This document shows, piece after piece, positions 38,539 to 49,011 of a stretch of DNA of 64,000 nucleotides (position 1 is the stretch's first letter; each line of letters begins with the position of its first letter). The notes beneath the pieces were generated by a model. It worked only from the letters and a program-made list of their open reading frames with translations, searched no databases and was not told the origin of the DNA. A program made the position numbers and the translations under genes. The DNA is from an uncultured Pelagibacteraceae bacterium (GTDB taxonomy: Bacteria; Pseudomonadota; Alphaproteobacteria; Pelagibacterales; Pelagibacteraceae), in the NCBI GenBank assembly GCA_902629075.1, contig CACOPK010000003.1:18160-82159 (forward strand). Reading direction: 5' to 3'.

Positions 38539-38583
38539 TATATCCTTTTTACCAATAATTTTATGTTATATAAGCAGCCCATT

Positions 38584-40023
38584 ATGACAGATAAAATGCT
38601 TAAGTTTGTAAATATAGGTCAGCAAAACCCACCTAAAAGGTCTATAGATGAGAGAAATAAAGACTTTAATGAAATTTACAAAGAATTTATTGAAGAAAAA
38701 GCCAAAACTCAATCAAGTAGATGTTCTCAATGTGGAGTACCTTTTTGCCAAGTCCATTGCCCATTAAGTAATAATATACCTGATTGGTTAAAATTAACTG
38801 CAGAAGGCAGATTAGAAGAGGCCTATAGGTTATCGCAAAGCACAAATAACATGCCGGAAGTTTGTGGAAGAATATGTCCGCAAGATCGACTGTGTGAGGG
38901 AAATTGCGTAATTGAACAATCAGGACATGGAACAGTTACTATAGGGTCTGTAGAGAAATTTTTAACCGAAACTGCTTGGGAAAATAATTGGATTAAACCA
39001 ATCGCTATTAAAAACGAAATCAATCAAAGTGTAGGGATAATTGGAGCAGGTCCAGCAGGTTTAGCATGCGCTGAAGAATTAAGAAAAAAAAATTATAAAG
39101 TCACAGTTTACGATAGATATGATAGAGCTGGCGGCTTATTAATTTATGGAATTCCCAATTTTAAACTAGAAAAGCATGTAGTTTTAAGAAGAATTAAATA
39201 TTTAAAAGATAGTGGAATTGATTTTGTAAATAATTTTGAAGTTGGAAGAGATAAATCATTTCAAGAATTAAAGGAAAAACATGATGCAATTCTAATTGCA
39301 ACAGGAGTATATAAAGCTAGAGAAATTGAATTACCTGGCAGTGATTTAGAAAATATTTTTCCAGCAATGGAATTTCTAACTGCCTCAAATAAAAAAGGAT
39401 TAGGAGATAAAGTTGAATTATTCGACAATGGAATTTTAAATGCTGAGGGTAAAAATATTGTTGTGATTGGGGGAGGAGACACTGCTATGGACTGTGTCCG
39501 AACTTCAATTAGACAAAATGCCAATTCAGTTAAGTGTTTGTATAGAAGAGATAAAGAAAATATGCCTGGATCAGCGCGTGAAGTTGTAAATGCTGAAGAA
39601 GAAGGTGTAGAATTTATTTGGCTTTCGAACCCAAAAGAATTCATAGGCAACAATAAAGTTGAAATAGTTAAGGCTTCAAAAATGAAATTAGGTGAACCAG
39701 ATGAAAGTGGAAGAAGAAAACCTATAGAAGAACAAAATTCTGACTTTGAAATTAAAGCTGATTTAGTTATCAAAGCTCTTGGTTTTGATCCTGAAAATTT
39801 ACCCTATCTATTTGGTGAAAGTAACTTACAGGTTTCTAGATGGGGAACTATTAAAGCAGATTTTGATACAATGGAGACTTCAATCCCCGGTGTGTTTGCT
39901 GCGGGTGATATTGTTAGAGGTGCTTCATTGGTTGTTTGGGCAATAAAAGATGGAAGAGATGCCTCGGATAATATTCATAAATATTTAAAAAATAAAATTC
40001 AGTTAAAACAAAAAGTTGCATGA
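38584..40023 (+). CDS. gltD: Glutamate synthase small subunit
   Basis: A 479-residue FAD/NADPH flavoprotein that passes electrons to GltB. The N-terminal cysteine clusters for 4Fe-4S (CSQCGVPFCQVHCP and CGRICPQDRLCEGNC), the FAD motif GIIGAGPAGLACAEEL and the NADPH motif VVIGGGDTAMDCVRT are seen. An upstream TTG at 38491 would add 31 residues unlike the family; the ATG at 38584 gives normal length (E. coli 472). It overlaps gltB by 4 bases (ATGA). Confidence 0.95.
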   Translation: MTDKMLKFVNIGQQNPPKRSIDERNKDFNEIYKEFIEEKAKTQSSRCSQCGVPFCQVHCPLSNNIPDWLKLTAEGRLEEAYRLSQSTNNMPEVCGRICPQDRLCEGNCVIEQSGHGTVTIGSVEKFLTETAWENNWIKPIAIKNEINQSVGIIGAGPAGLACAEELRKKNYKVTVYDRYDRAGGLLIYGIPNFKLEKHVVLRRIKYLKDSGIDFVNNFEVGRDKSFQELKEKHDAILIATGVYKAREIELPGSDLENIFPAMEFLTASNKKGLGDKVELFDNGILNAEGKNIVVIGGGDTAMDCVRTSIRQNANSVKCLYRRDKENMPGSAREVVNAEEEGVEFIWLSNPKEFIGNNKVEIVKASKMKLGEPDESGRRKPIEEQNSDFEIKADLVIKALGFDPENLPYLFGESNLQVSRWGTIKADFDTMETSIPGVFAAGDIVRGASLVVWAIKDGRDASDNIHKYLKNKIQLKQKVA

Positions 40024-43000
40024 AAAATTTAAGAGAAAAAAACATAAAAAAATTAAAAGAAAACTTTATTTATCATGAAAATATGGAGCATGATGCTTGT
40101 GGAGTTGGATTAGTTGTTTCAACAGAGGGAAAAAAATCAAGAAAAGTTGTTGAAGCAGGAATAGAAGCTTTGAAGGCTGTTTGGCACAGAGGTGCAATAG
40201 ATGCTGATGGCAAAACAGGTGATGGTGCGGGAATTCATATAGAAATCCCTACAGATTTCTTTATAGAAAAAATAGAAGTTACAGGCCATTCCCATGATAA
40301 TTCTGAGTTATGTATAGGAATGATATTTTTACCACGAAATGATTTTGGGGCCCAAGAGGCATGTCGAACTATTGTAGAAAGTGAATTAACCAAAAATAAT
40401 TTTAACATATACGGTTGGAGACAAGTGCCAGTCAATCCGTCTGTGCTTGGAGAAAAAGCAGAGCAAACAAGACCAGAAATAACTCAAATATTATTCAAAC
40501 ATAATGATAGAAAACTAAAGGATAAAGAACTTAATAGATCACTTTACGAAACAAGAAGAATTATAGAAAAAAAAGCCTTGAGCAATCAATTAAAAGATTT
40601 TTACATATGCTCATTTAGTTCTAAATCTATAATCTATAAGGGAATGTTCTTAGCTGAAGCTATAGATGATTTCTATCCAGATCTTAAAGATGATAGATTC
40701 GTATCAAGATATTCAATTTTTCATCAAAGATTTTCTACTAATACAGCGCCTAGTTGGGATTTGGCTCAACCATTTAGATCACTAGCTCATAATGGTGAAA
40801 TAAATACTCTTAAAGGGAATATAAATTGGATGAAAGTACATGAACAAGAAATGCACTCCCGTCTTTTTCAAAATGTAGAAAACTTAAAGCCCGTTATACC
40901 TTCAGGAAATTCAGACTCAGCTTCATTAGATAATGTGTTTGAATTACTTACTACATCAGGACACTCAGCACCATTAGCTAAATTAATGCTAATACCTGAT
41001 GCTTGGTCAAAAAAAAGCAAAATACTTCCAAGAGAACATTTACAATTATTTAATTTTTTAAATAGTTCTATGGAGCCATGGGATGGACCAGCCGCTATTG
41101 CTGGAACAGATAACGATTGGGCTATTGTTGCTTCTGATCGTAATGGATTAAGGCCAATGAGATATACGCTAACAAATGAGAAACTTTTATTTGCAGGCTC
41201 AGAAACAGGAATGATAGATATAAACGAGAAAAAGATAATAGAAAAAGGGAGACTCGGCCCTGGTGAAATTTTAGGAGTAAGAATTGATAACGGTAAGGTT
41301 TTTAGAAATACGGAAATTAAAAATTATTTAGCTAAAGAGTATAAACATTTTAATAGTCAAATAATTGACCTTGATAAAAAATTTCCAATACAGAATGAGA
41401 AAAATTTTTTTGAGGGCAATAATCTCAGAGAAAGACAATATCTTTTTGGTTATAGCCTAGAGGATCTAGAATTAATTTTGCATCCAATGGCTGAAGACGC
41501 AAAAGAGGCAACAGGTTCTATGGGAGATGATACACCTTTAGCAGTATTGTCGGACAAATATAGACCTCTTTATCATTATTTTAGACAAAACTTTAGCCAA
41601 GTTACCAATCCTCCAATTGATTCACTAAGAGAAAACAAAGTGATGAGTTTAAAGACTAGATTTGGAAATCTTGGAAATATCTTGGATTTTAATAATTTAA
41701 CAGAGGAAAATATTTATGTGTTAGAAAGTCCAATCCTTTCCAATACTCAATTTGATAAATTTACAAATTTTTTTAAGGAAAATATCAAAAAAATTGATTG
41801 TACTTTTACATTAGAGCAAAGTTTAGAGGAAGCTTTAGAAAACATAAAAAAAGAGGCAGAAATAGCTGTAAGAGAAGGTTTTACTCAAATAGTTTTAACT
41901 GACAAAAATGTTTCAGATAGTAGATTACCCATCCCAGTTTTACTTGCTGTAGGAGCATTAAATACATATTTAGTAAAGCTTAAATTGAGAGGTTATGCAT
42001 CAATCAATGTCCAAACAGGAGATGCGATGGATACCCACTCATTCGCAACTATTATAGGTGTTGGAGCAACAACGGTAAATCCATACCTCGCATTTGATAG
42101 TTTATATCAACGTTTTAACAAAAAATTGTTTGGAAATTTTGAATTTGATGAATGTGTTAGAAGATATGTTAAATCAGTAAATCTAGGTCTTCTTAAAATA
42201 ATGTCAAAGATGGGCATTTCTGTAATTAGTTCTTATAGAGGTGGATGCAATTTTGAAACAGTAGGATTAAGTAGAACAATTGTAAATAATTTTTTCCCTG
42301 GAGTTCTCTCTAAAATTTCTGGAATAGGTCTTACTGGTATAGAAAAAAAAATAAGGAATATTCATCAACAAGCCTTTTCGAAAACCAATAATGTTCTCCC
42401 AATAGGTGGAATATATAGATATAGAAAAACTGGTGAGACACATCAGTATCAAGGTAGATTAATACATATGTTGCAAACAGCAGTTACTAAAGGTTCATAT
42501 GAAATATATAAGAAATATGCTCAAGGCATTTATGATTTACCTCCAATAAGTCTAAGAGATCTTGTTGGGTTCAAAGAAAAAAACTCTATAAGTGTTGATG
42601 AAGTTGAGCCATTAGAAGAAATTCTAAAAAGATTTGGAAGTGGAAGTATGTCCCATGGAGCCTTATCAAAAGAAGCTCATGAGACATTAGCCATTGGCAT
42701 GAATAGAATCAAAGGAGCTTCATGTAGTGGAGAAGGTGGAGAAGATAAATCTAGGTTTAAAATATTAGATAACGGAGATACAGCCAATTCAAGAGTTAAA
42801 CAAATTGCGTCTGCAAGGTTTGGAGTAACAATCGACTACTTAAATAATTGCAATGAGATTGAAATTAAAATTGCACAAGGTGCAAAACCAGGAGAAGGAG
42901 GACAACTTCCAGGTTTCAAAGTAACTGATGAAATTGCAAAGTTACGACATTCTACACCCGGTGTTACATTAATTTCTCCTCCACCTCACCATGACATTTA

Positions 43001-44516
43001 TTCAATAGAGGATCTTGCTCAATTAATTTATGATCTTAAACAAATTAATCCTAAAGCTAGAGTAGGTGTAAAATTAGTTGCATCTTCAGGTATAGGCACC
43101 ATTGCGGCAGGAGTAGCTAAAGCAAAAGCAGATATAATATTAATTTCAGGGCACTCAGGTGGAACAGGCGCAACACCTCAGACAAGTGTTAAATATGTTG
43201 GAATACCTTGGGAGATGGGCCTTACAGAAGCAAATCAAGTTTTAACGCTAAATAATTTAAGGCATAAAGTTACATTAAGAACTGACGGAGGTATTAAGAC
43301 AGGAAGAGATGTAGTTATCGCAGCCATGATGGGTGCAGAAGAATTTGGTGTTGCAACAACTGCACTAGTTGCTATGGGATGTATAATGGTTAGACAATGT
43401 CACTCAAATACTTGTCCAGTGGGGGTTTGTACACAAGATGAAAAATTAAGACAGAAATTTGTTGGTACGCCCGACAAAATTGTAAATTTATTTACCTTTA
43501 TTGCTTCAGAAGTAAGAGAAATTTTAGCTGAGCTTGGTTTCAAAAATTTGAATGAAATAATTGGTAGAACAGATTTACTAAGACAAATAAGTAAGGGCTC
43601 ACCTAATTTAGATGATTTAGATTTGAATCCACTATTTGTCCAGGCTGACCCAGGAAAAAATAAAAGATATTGCGACCAAAAAATTATAAATGAAGTACCT
43701 GATACATTGGATCAAAAAATTTGGCCTGAAATAGAAAAAGATATAGAGGATAAAAAAGAAATTGAAAAAGAATTTACTATTCAGAACACTAATAGAGCTG
43801 TAGGAACCAGAATTTCTTACTATCTTTATAAGAAATACGGAGAAGATAAAATAGAGCCTGAGAGCATCAAGCTTAATTTTAAAGGCTCAGCTGGGCAGTC
43901 TTTTGGTGCTTTTGGAATTAAGGGTCTAAAGCTTATATTGAAAGGTGATGCAAATGATTATGTAGCAAAAGGACTTTCTGGCGCAACTGTTTCAATAAAA
44001 CTTCAAGACGAGAGTAATATTATATCTAAAGAAAATACAATAATTGGAAATACAGTTCTTTATGGAGCAACGTCTGGAAACTTATATGCTGCTGGTCAGG
44101 CAGGTGAAAGATTTGCGGTTAGAAATTCAGGAGCCAATGCAGTTGTTGAAGGTTGTGGATCAAATGGATGTGAATACATGACTGGTGGTACAATTGTTAT
44201 ATTAGGTGATGTCGGTGATAACTTTGGTGCAGGAATGACAGGGGGTATGGGATTTGTTTATGATCCAAATCAAACTTTCCAAAACAAAGCAAACCCAGAA
44301 TCTATAGTATGGCAAAAACTGGAAACAGAGTTCTGGATACATAATTTAAAATTATTAATTCAAAAACACTTTAGAGAAACAAATTCAGAAGTTTCAAAGA
44401 AAATTTTGGAAAATTTTGATAAAGAAATTGGTAACTTTTATCAAGTATGTCCAAAAGAAATGCTTGATAAACTTGAGAACCCAATTACTCGTAAACAAAC
44501 TAACCTTGCAAGTTAA
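40020..44516 (+). CDS. gltB: Glutamate synthase large subunit
   Basis: A 1498-residue enzyme that turns glutamine and 2-oxoglutarate into two glutamates. The glutaminase nucleophile is the Cys in HDACGVGLV (about residue 28), after a short propeptide. The FMN/synthase domain includes GKPGEGGQLPG-like KPGEGGQLPGFKV and SGHSGGTGATPQTS, the 3Fe-4S cysteines are in CIMVRQCHSNTCPVGVC, and the C-terminal GXGXG helix domain has CGSNGCEYMTGG. It is co-translated with gltD; small-before-large order is as seen here. Confidence 0.97.
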   Translation: MKNLREKNIKKLKENFIYHENMEHDACGVGLVVSTEGKKSRKVVEAGIEALKAVWHRGAIDADGKTGDGAGIHIEIPTDFFIEKIEVTGHSHDNSELCIGMIFLPRNDFGAQEACRTIVESELTKNNFNIYGWRQVPVNPSVLGEKAEQTRPEITQILFKHNDRKLKDKELNRSLYETRRIIEKKALSNQLKDFYICSFSSKSIIYKGMFLAEAIDDFYPDLKDDRFVSRYSIFHQRFSTNTAPSWDLAQPFRSLAHNGEINTLKGNINWMKVHEQEMHSRLFQNVENLKPVIPSGNSDSASLDNVFELLTTSGHSAPLAKLMLIPDAWSKKSKILPREHLQLFNFLNSSMEPWDGPAAIAGTDNDWAIVASDRNGLRPMRYTLTNEKLLFAGSETGMIDINEKKIIEKGRLGPGEILGVRIDNGKVFRNTEIKNYLAKEYKHFNSQIIDLDKKFPIQNEKNFFEGNNLRERQYLFGYSLEDLELILHPMAEDAKEATGSMGDDTPLAVLSDKYRPLYHYFRQNFSQVTNPPIDSLRENKVMSLKTRFGNLGNILDFNNLTEENIYVLESPILSNTQFDKFTNFFKENIKKIDCTFTLEQSLEEALENIKKEAEIAVREGFTQIVLTDKNVSDSRLPIPVLLAVGALNTYLVKLKLRGYASINVQTGDAMDTHSFATIIGVGATTVNPYLAFDSLYQRFNKKLFGNFEFDECVRRYVKSVNLGLLKIMSKMGISVISSYRGGCNFETVGLSRTIVNNFFPGVLSKISGIGLTGIEKKIRNIHQQAFSKTNNVLPIGGIYRYRKTGETHQYQGRLIHMLQTAVTKGSYEIYKKYAQGIYDLPPISLRDLVGFKEKNSISVDEVEPLEEILKRFGSGSMSHGALSKEAHETLAIGMNRIKGASCSGEGGEDKSRFKILDNGDTANSRVKQIASARFGVTIDYLNNCNEIEIKIAQGAKPGEGGQLPGFKVTDEIAKLRHSTPGVTLISPPPHHDIYSIEDLAQLIYDLKQINPKARVGVKLVASSGIGTIAAGVAKAKADIILISGHSGGTGATPQTSVKYVGIPWEMGLTEANQVLTLNNLRHKVTLRTDGGIKTGRDVVIAAMMGAEEFGVATTALVAMGCIMVRQCHSNTCPVGVCTQDEKLRQKFVGTPDKIVNLFTFIASEVREILAELGFKNLNEIIGRTDLLRQISKGSPNLDDLDLNPLFVQADPGKNKRYCDQKIINEVPDTLDQKIWPEIEKDIEDKKEIEKEFTIQNTNRAVGTRISYYLYKKYGEDKIEPESIKLNFKGSAGQSFGAFGIKGLKLILKGDANDYVAKGLSGATVSIKLQDESNIISKENTIIGNTVLYGATSGNLYAAGQAGERFAVRNSGANAVVEGCGSNGCEYMTGGTIVILGDVGDNFGAGMTGGMGFVYDPNQTFQNKANPESIVWQKLETEFWIHNLKLLIQKHFRETNSEVSKKILENFDKEIGNFYQVCPKEMLDKLENPITRKQTNLAS

Positions 44517-44539
44517 TTAATAAATCAATCTATTTAATT

Positions 44540-45304
44540 CTAAATATGTTTTTTTAGATTATTATATATTAGTTCAACTTCTTTTGTCAGTTTTTTCAAA
44601 TTATTTTTTTTTGAAAGACTATGATCTCCATTTTTTATAATAATTAATTTTTTTTTAGCGTTTTTAAATACTTTCATAATTTTTTTTGAGATGTAGATTG
44701 GTACTACATCATCTTTTTTGCCATGGAGAATAGTAATAAAAATTTTATTTTTAAAATTTTTATTAAAAAATTTATTTTTTCTTCCATCTTTAATTAGATT
44801 ATACGAAATGTTATATTCAAAGCCACCATGATTAAAAATATGAAACTTTTTATTTATTATTTGTTTTTTAACTCTTAGAGTAAAATTTTTCCACATTAGT
44901 CTATCTAAAAATTCGGGTGCAGGTGCAATCCCAACAAATGCAAGAATCTTATTATTCATATATTTAAAAAGATTAAGCCCTATCCATCCACCCATGCTAG
45001 ATCCTACCAAAATAATTTTTTTTCTTTTTATTTTTTTTTTGATTACTTTTTTTGCATCCTGTGTCCAACTTGAGATTGTACCCTGCTCGAATTTTCCATA
45101 TGATTTTCCGTGGCCAGAATATTCTAATGCTAAAAATCCAATATTATTTTTTTTACAAAATCGGTATAATGCCTTTGGTTTGTCACCCTCAAGATCTGAT
45201 TTAAAACCATGCAAAAAAACAACATAAATATCGCAAGATGAAGAATTAAATAAATATCTTATTTTTTTATTTTTAGAAATTTCAACAAATTTAAATTTTG
45301 CCAT
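44540..45304 (-). CDS. Alpha/beta hydrolase
   Basis: A 254-residue hydrolase. The nucleophile elbow is GSSMGG (Ser103), the oxyanion segment LHGFKSDLEGDKP, the acid Asp in HGKKDDVVP and the histidine in NGDHSL. The overall pattern resembles the ABHD10-like serine hydrolases of alphaproteobacteria. The substrate is unknown. It converges with gltB and diverges from the glycosyltransferase gene. Confidence 0.82.
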   Translation of the reverse strand: MAKFKFVEISKNKKIRYLFNSSSCDIYVVFLHGFKSDLEGDKPKALYRFCKKNNIGFLALEYSGHGKSYGKFEQGTISSWTQDAKKVIKKKIKRKKIILVGSSMGGWIGLNLFKYMNNKILAFVGIAPAPEFLDRLMWKNFTLRVKKQIINKKFHIFNHGGFEYNISYNLIKDGRKNKFFNKNFKNKIFITILHGKKDDVVPIYISKKIMKVFKNAKKKLIIIKNGDHSLSKKNNLKKLTKEVELIYNNLKKHI

Positions 45305-45345
45305 AAGTTTTACTGATAACTTATGATATTATTATAAGTATACAA

Positions 45346-46500
45346 ATGCCATCAAAAATAAAAGTTTTGCAAGTAATACCCAAGCTTGGATATGGAGGTG
45401 CTGAGACAGGCTGTTATGACATTGCACATTACTTATATGAAAAAAATTGTGATTCCTACTTAGTCACAAGTGGTGGCGATTTACTTAAATTTGTTGATAA
45501 AAAAAAAGTTAAAGTAATAAGACTTCCGGTCCATAGCAAAAATCCATTACTAATTCTTGTTAATGCTATCATTTTAACTTTTATAATAATTTTTTTAAAC
45601 ATAAATATAGTTCACGCAAGAAGTAGAGCTCCAGCTTGGTCTTGTTATTTAGCCACTAAAATAACTAGAAGAAATTTTGTTACAACATTTCATGGTACAT
45701 ACAATTTTCAAACCAAAATAAAAAAATTTTATAATTCAATTATGGTTAGATCAAAACTAATTATAGCTGGATCCAATTTTATTTTTACACATATAAAGGA
45801 AAATTATTCAGAATATATTGACTTAAAAAAAAAATTACTAGTTATATTTAGAGGTATTAATGTCGACTATTTTGATCAATCATCTACTATTGAAAATGAT
45901 GAAATTAAATTAAAAAAAAAATGGGAAATTGAAGAAAATAAAAAAATAATTTTATTACCGGGAAGACTTACATCTTGGAAAGGACAAGAATTATTTATTG
46001 AAGCAATTAATTTAGTCAATATTGAGCTTGGATATGAAGCCTTTTATGCAGTCATTTTAGGTAGCGAGCAAGGTAGAGATTTATATAAAAAAAAACTAAT
46101 TCGTTTAAGCGAACAATATCGAATGATGAAACAATTAAAATTTATAGATAATTGCAAAAATATGGCTTTGGCATATAAAATCTCAGATATAATAGTTTCA
46201 GCATCAATTGAACCAGAGGCTTTTGGTAGAGTTGCCGTTGAAGCTCAGTCGATGCAAAAAATTATTATAGCAAGTAATATTGGAGGTTCAAATGAAACGA
46301 TCATTGATGAAAAAACTGGTTTTTTGTTTGATGCTAGTGACGCAAAATCTTTAAGTAAGAAAATTATGAGAGTTTTAAATATGGATGAAGCTTTATTAAA
46401 AAGCATAGGTAATGAGGGTAGAAAAAACGTCATTAAAAAATTTAATGTTGAAAAAATGTGTTTTTCTACTTATTCAGAGTATAAAAAGCTAATTAATTAA
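45346..46500 (+). CDS. GT4-type glycosyltransferase
   Basis: A 384-residue retaining glycosyltransferase with the GT-B fold. The N-terminal GYGGAETGCYDIAHYL binds the acceptor side, and the C-terminal donor site shows LLPGRLTSWKGQELFI and the E-x7-E motif in EAFGRVAVEAQ. It likely adds a sugar to a lipid-linked or surface glycan. It is fused in transcription to thrS (one-base overlap), away from the main glycan region at 55-64 kb. Confidence 0.9.
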   Translation: MPSKIKVLQVIPKLGYGGAETGCYDIAHYLYEKNCDSYLVTSGGDLLKFVDKKKVKVIRLPVHSKNPLLILVNAIILTFIIIFLNINIVHARSRAPAWSCYLATKITRRNFVTTFHGTYNFQTKIKKFYNSIMVRSKLIIAGSNFIFTHIKENYSEYIDLKKKLLVIFRGINVDYFDQSSTIENDEIKLKKKWEIEENKKIILLPGRLTSWKGQELFIEAINLVNIELGYEAFYAVILGSEQGRDLYKKKLIRLSEQYRMMKQLKFIDNCKNMALAYKISDIIVSASIEPEAFGRVAVEAQSMQKIIIASNIGGSNETIIDEKTGFLFDASDAKSLSKKIMRVLNMDEALLKSIGNEGRKNVIKKFNVEKMCFSTYSEYKKLIN

Positions 46501-48416
46501 TGTTAAATATAACTTTATCAGATGGAAATAAACTTAATTTTCCCAAAAAAGTTACTGGAATAGAGATTGCTGAAAAAATAAGTAAATCTCTTTCAAAGCA
46601 AGCTCTTATAATGAGTGTCGATGGTGAGTTAAAGGATTTATACTACGTAATTGAAAAAGATTGTTCTGTTAAATTTTTCACTTCCAAAGATCCCGAAGGT
46701 CTAGAAGCTATGAGACACGATACCACCCATATTATGGCAATGGCTGTACAAGAACTATTTCCTGGAACAAAATTGGCAATAGGACCAGCAATTAAAGATG
46801 GTTTTTATTATGACTTTTCAAGGAAAGAGCCATTTACCCCCGATGATTTGGAAAAAATAGAAAAGAAAATGAGAGAGATAGTAGAAAAAGATGAAAAAAC
46901 TCGAAGAGAAGTATGGGAAAGAAAAAAAACAAAAGATCATTATAAAAAATTAGATGAAAAGTACAAAGTAGAGCTTGTTGATATGATTCCTGAAGGAAAT
47001 GAAGTCTCAATCTATTTTCATGGTAAATGGTATGACCTTTGCAGAGGACCACATTTATTGTCGACTGGAAAAATCGGTAAATTTTTTAAATTAACAAAAG
47101 TAGCAGGAGCATATTGGAGAGGAGATTCAAATAATGAAATGCTACAAAGAATTTATGGAACTAGCTGGGCAACAAAAAAAGATCTAGATGATTATCTAAA
47201 AAGAATCGAAGAGGCTGAAAAACGCGATCATAGAAAATTAGGAAAGTTAATGGATCTGTTTCACTTCAGGGAAGAAAGTCCAGGAGCAGTTTTTTGGCAT
47301 GAAAAAGGGTGGGCACTTTTTCAAAAGCTCGTCTCATACATGAGATACAAACAGGATCAAGCTGGATATAAAGAAATAAATACTCCTGAAATTTTAGATA
47401 GATCACTTTGGGAAAAATCAGGTCACTGGGAAAAGTTTGGTGCAAACATGTATACTTCTGAAACACCAGATCAAAAAATATTTGCAATTAAACCGATGAA
47501 TTGTCCTGGTTGTGTTCAGGTATTTAACCAAGGTTTAAAAAGTTATAGAGATCTACCTTTTAAAATGTCAGAATTTGGCAAGGTTCACAGATATGAACCA
47601 TCAGGTGCTTTACATGGACTTTTGAGAGTGAGAGCTTTTACACAAGACGATGCACATATTTTCTGTACAGAGGATCAAATTACAGAGGAGTGTTTATCAG
47701 TAACAAATTTAATATTAGAAATTTATAAGGATTTAGGATTTGAAGATGTTATTTTAAAATACTCAGATAGACCAGATTTAAGAGTTGGCGATGATGCAGT
47801 GTGGGATAAATCTGAAGCTGCATTAATAAAAGCAGTTGAAGCATCGAAACTAGAATATAGTATTAATAAAGGAGAAGGTGCTTTTTATGGTCCGAAAATT
47901 GAATTTGTTTTAAGAGATGCAATTGGAAGAGATTGGCAATGTGGAACTTTACAGGTTGATTTAAATTTACCTGAAAGGCTAGGCGCAAGTTATGTAGATA
48001 AAGATGGATCAAAAAAAATTCCTGTTATGCTTCACAGAGCTTTGTTTGGTTCATTAGAGAGATTCATTGGAATCCTTATTGAAAATTATGCAGGTAAATT
48101 GCCTTTTTGGATTTCACCACTTCAGACAGTTGTAATTCCTATTTCAGAAGACTTTAATAAATATGCTTTATCTGTCCAAAAAAAAATAAAAAATTCAGGT
48201 ATTTCTTGTGATGTAGATTTAAAAAATCATAATTTAAATTACAAAATTCGTGAGCATTCCAATGCAAAAGTGCCAATGTTATTGATTTGTGGAAAAAAAG
48301 AAGTTGACTCTAATGCAGTAACTATTAGAAAGTTGGATACAAATAAACAAGAAAATATGTTATTAGAAGATTTTATTAAAAAATATAATACTTTAAATAA
48401 AGCTCCATCCATTTAG
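46500..48416 (+). CDS. thrS: Threonyl-tRNA synthetase
   Basis: A 638-residue class II synthetase. It has the N-terminal TGS domain (1-60), the editing domain with HDTTHIMAMAV and the zinc-ligand region, the catalytic core with MNCPGC and RVRAFTQDDAHIFC, motif 3 HRALFGSLERFIGILIE, and the anticodon-binding domain (about 530-635). The ATG overlaps the stop of the preceding gene by one base. The order thrS-infC-rpmI-rplT-pheS-pheT is a well-known bacterial operon. Confidence 0.97.
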   Translation: MLNITLSDGNKLNFPKKVTGIEIAEKISKSLSKQALIMSVDGELKDLYYVIEKDCSVKFFTSKDPEGLEAMRHDTTHIMAMAVQELFPGTKLAIGPAIKDGFYYDFSRKEPFTPDDLEKIEKKMREIVEKDEKTRREVWERKKTKDHYKKLDEKYKVELVDMIPEGNEVSIYFHGKWYDLCRGPHLLSTGKIGKFFKLTKVAGAYWRGDSNNEMLQRIYGTSWATKKDLDDYLKRIEEAEKRDHRKLGKLMDLFHFREESPGAVFWHEKGWALFQKLVSYMRYKQDQAGYKEINTPEILDRSLWEKSGHWEKFGANMYTSETPDQKIFAIKPMNCPGCVQVFNQGLKSYRDLPFKMSEFGKVHRYEPSGALHGLLRVRAFTQDDAHIFCTEDQITEECLSVTNLILEIYKDLGFEDVILKYSDRPDLRVGDDAVWDKSEAALIKAVEASKLEYSINKGEGAFYGPKIEFVLRDAIGRDWQCGTLQVDLNLPERLGASYVDKDGSKKIPVMLHRALFGSLERFIGILIENYAGKLPFWISPLQTVVIPISEDFNKYALSVQKKIKNSGISCDVDLKNHNLNYKIREHSNAKVPMLLICGKKEVDSNAVTIRKLDTNKQENMLLEDFIKKYNTLNKAPSI

Positions 48417-48961
48417 TGCCAGATTTCAAACAAAACTATTTTCAAAGAAGAAATAAATCTTTCGGACCAAGATACAATAATAGAATAAATTCCTCTGAAG
48501 TTCAGGTAATTGATAGTGATGGTGAAAACTTAGGTGTTTTAAGTTTACAAGAAGCAATTGCAAAAGCAAAAAACGAAGGTCTTGATTTAATTGAAATTGC
48601 ACCAAATGTTAAACCTCCTGTATGTAAAATCATGGACATTGGAAAATATAAATATGATCAACAAAAAAAAGCTAGCAAAGCAAAAAAAAATCAAAAAAAA
48701 GTTGAACTTAAAGAAATCAAATTAAGACCAGTAACAGAAGTACATGATTACACGTTTAAAATAAAAAATGCTCAAAAATTTCTCTCCAAAGGAGATAAAG
48801 TTAAATTTACAATAAAGTTTAAAGGCAGAGAGCTTCAGCACGTAAAGCTTGGAAATGAACTAATGGATAAGATAAAAAACGACATGGAAAATGTGGGCAA
48901 AATAGAATTGCAGCCAAAATTTGATGGAAAACAAATGATAATGGTAGTCCAACCAGTTTAA
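48416..48961 (+). CDS. infC: Translation initiation factor IF-3
   Basis: A 181-residue factor that keeps ribosomal subunits apart and checks start codon choice. The N-domain has RYNNRINSSEVQVIDSDG and LGVLSLQEAIAKA; the linker PPVCKIMDIGKYKYDQQ and C-domain KEIKLRPVTEVHDYTFK follow. The start is GTG at 48416, overlapping the thrS TAG by one base. In enterobacteria infC uses AUU for self-control; here a GTG is used. Confidence 0.95.
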   Translation: MPDFKQNYFQRRNKSFGPRYNNRINSSEVQVIDSDGENLGVLSLQEAIAKAKNEGLDLIEIAPNVKPPVCKIMDIGKYKYDQQKKASKAKKNQKKVELKEIKLRPVTEVHDYTFKIKNAQKFLSKGDKVKFTIKFKGRELQHVKLGNELMDKIKNDMENVGKIELQPKFDGKQMIMVVQPV

Positions 48962-48971
48962 TTATTCTAGT

Positions 48972-48994
48972 TGTAAAATACTTTGTATTTTGTA
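48972..48994 (+). promoter_or_regulatory. Possible hairpin between infC and rpmI
   Basis: AAAATAC (48975-48981) and GTATTTT (48985-48991) are perfect complements around a TTT loop, extended by three weaker pairs. It lies in the 50-base gap ahead of rpmI, where L20 autocontrol elements occur in other bacteria. No T run follows, and no L20-site homology was recognised. Confidence 0.3.
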
Positions 48995-49011
48995 TAACCC
49001 CTTAAATTATT

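Noticed and set aside
38491..38583. TTG start for gltD
   Set aside because: It adds 31 residues not found in GltD and includes the inverted repeat region.
39261..39773. Minus-strand 170-codon frame inside gltD
   Set aside because: It is long only because of biased codon use in gltD; the peptide has a serine/leucine-rich shadow composition and no motif.
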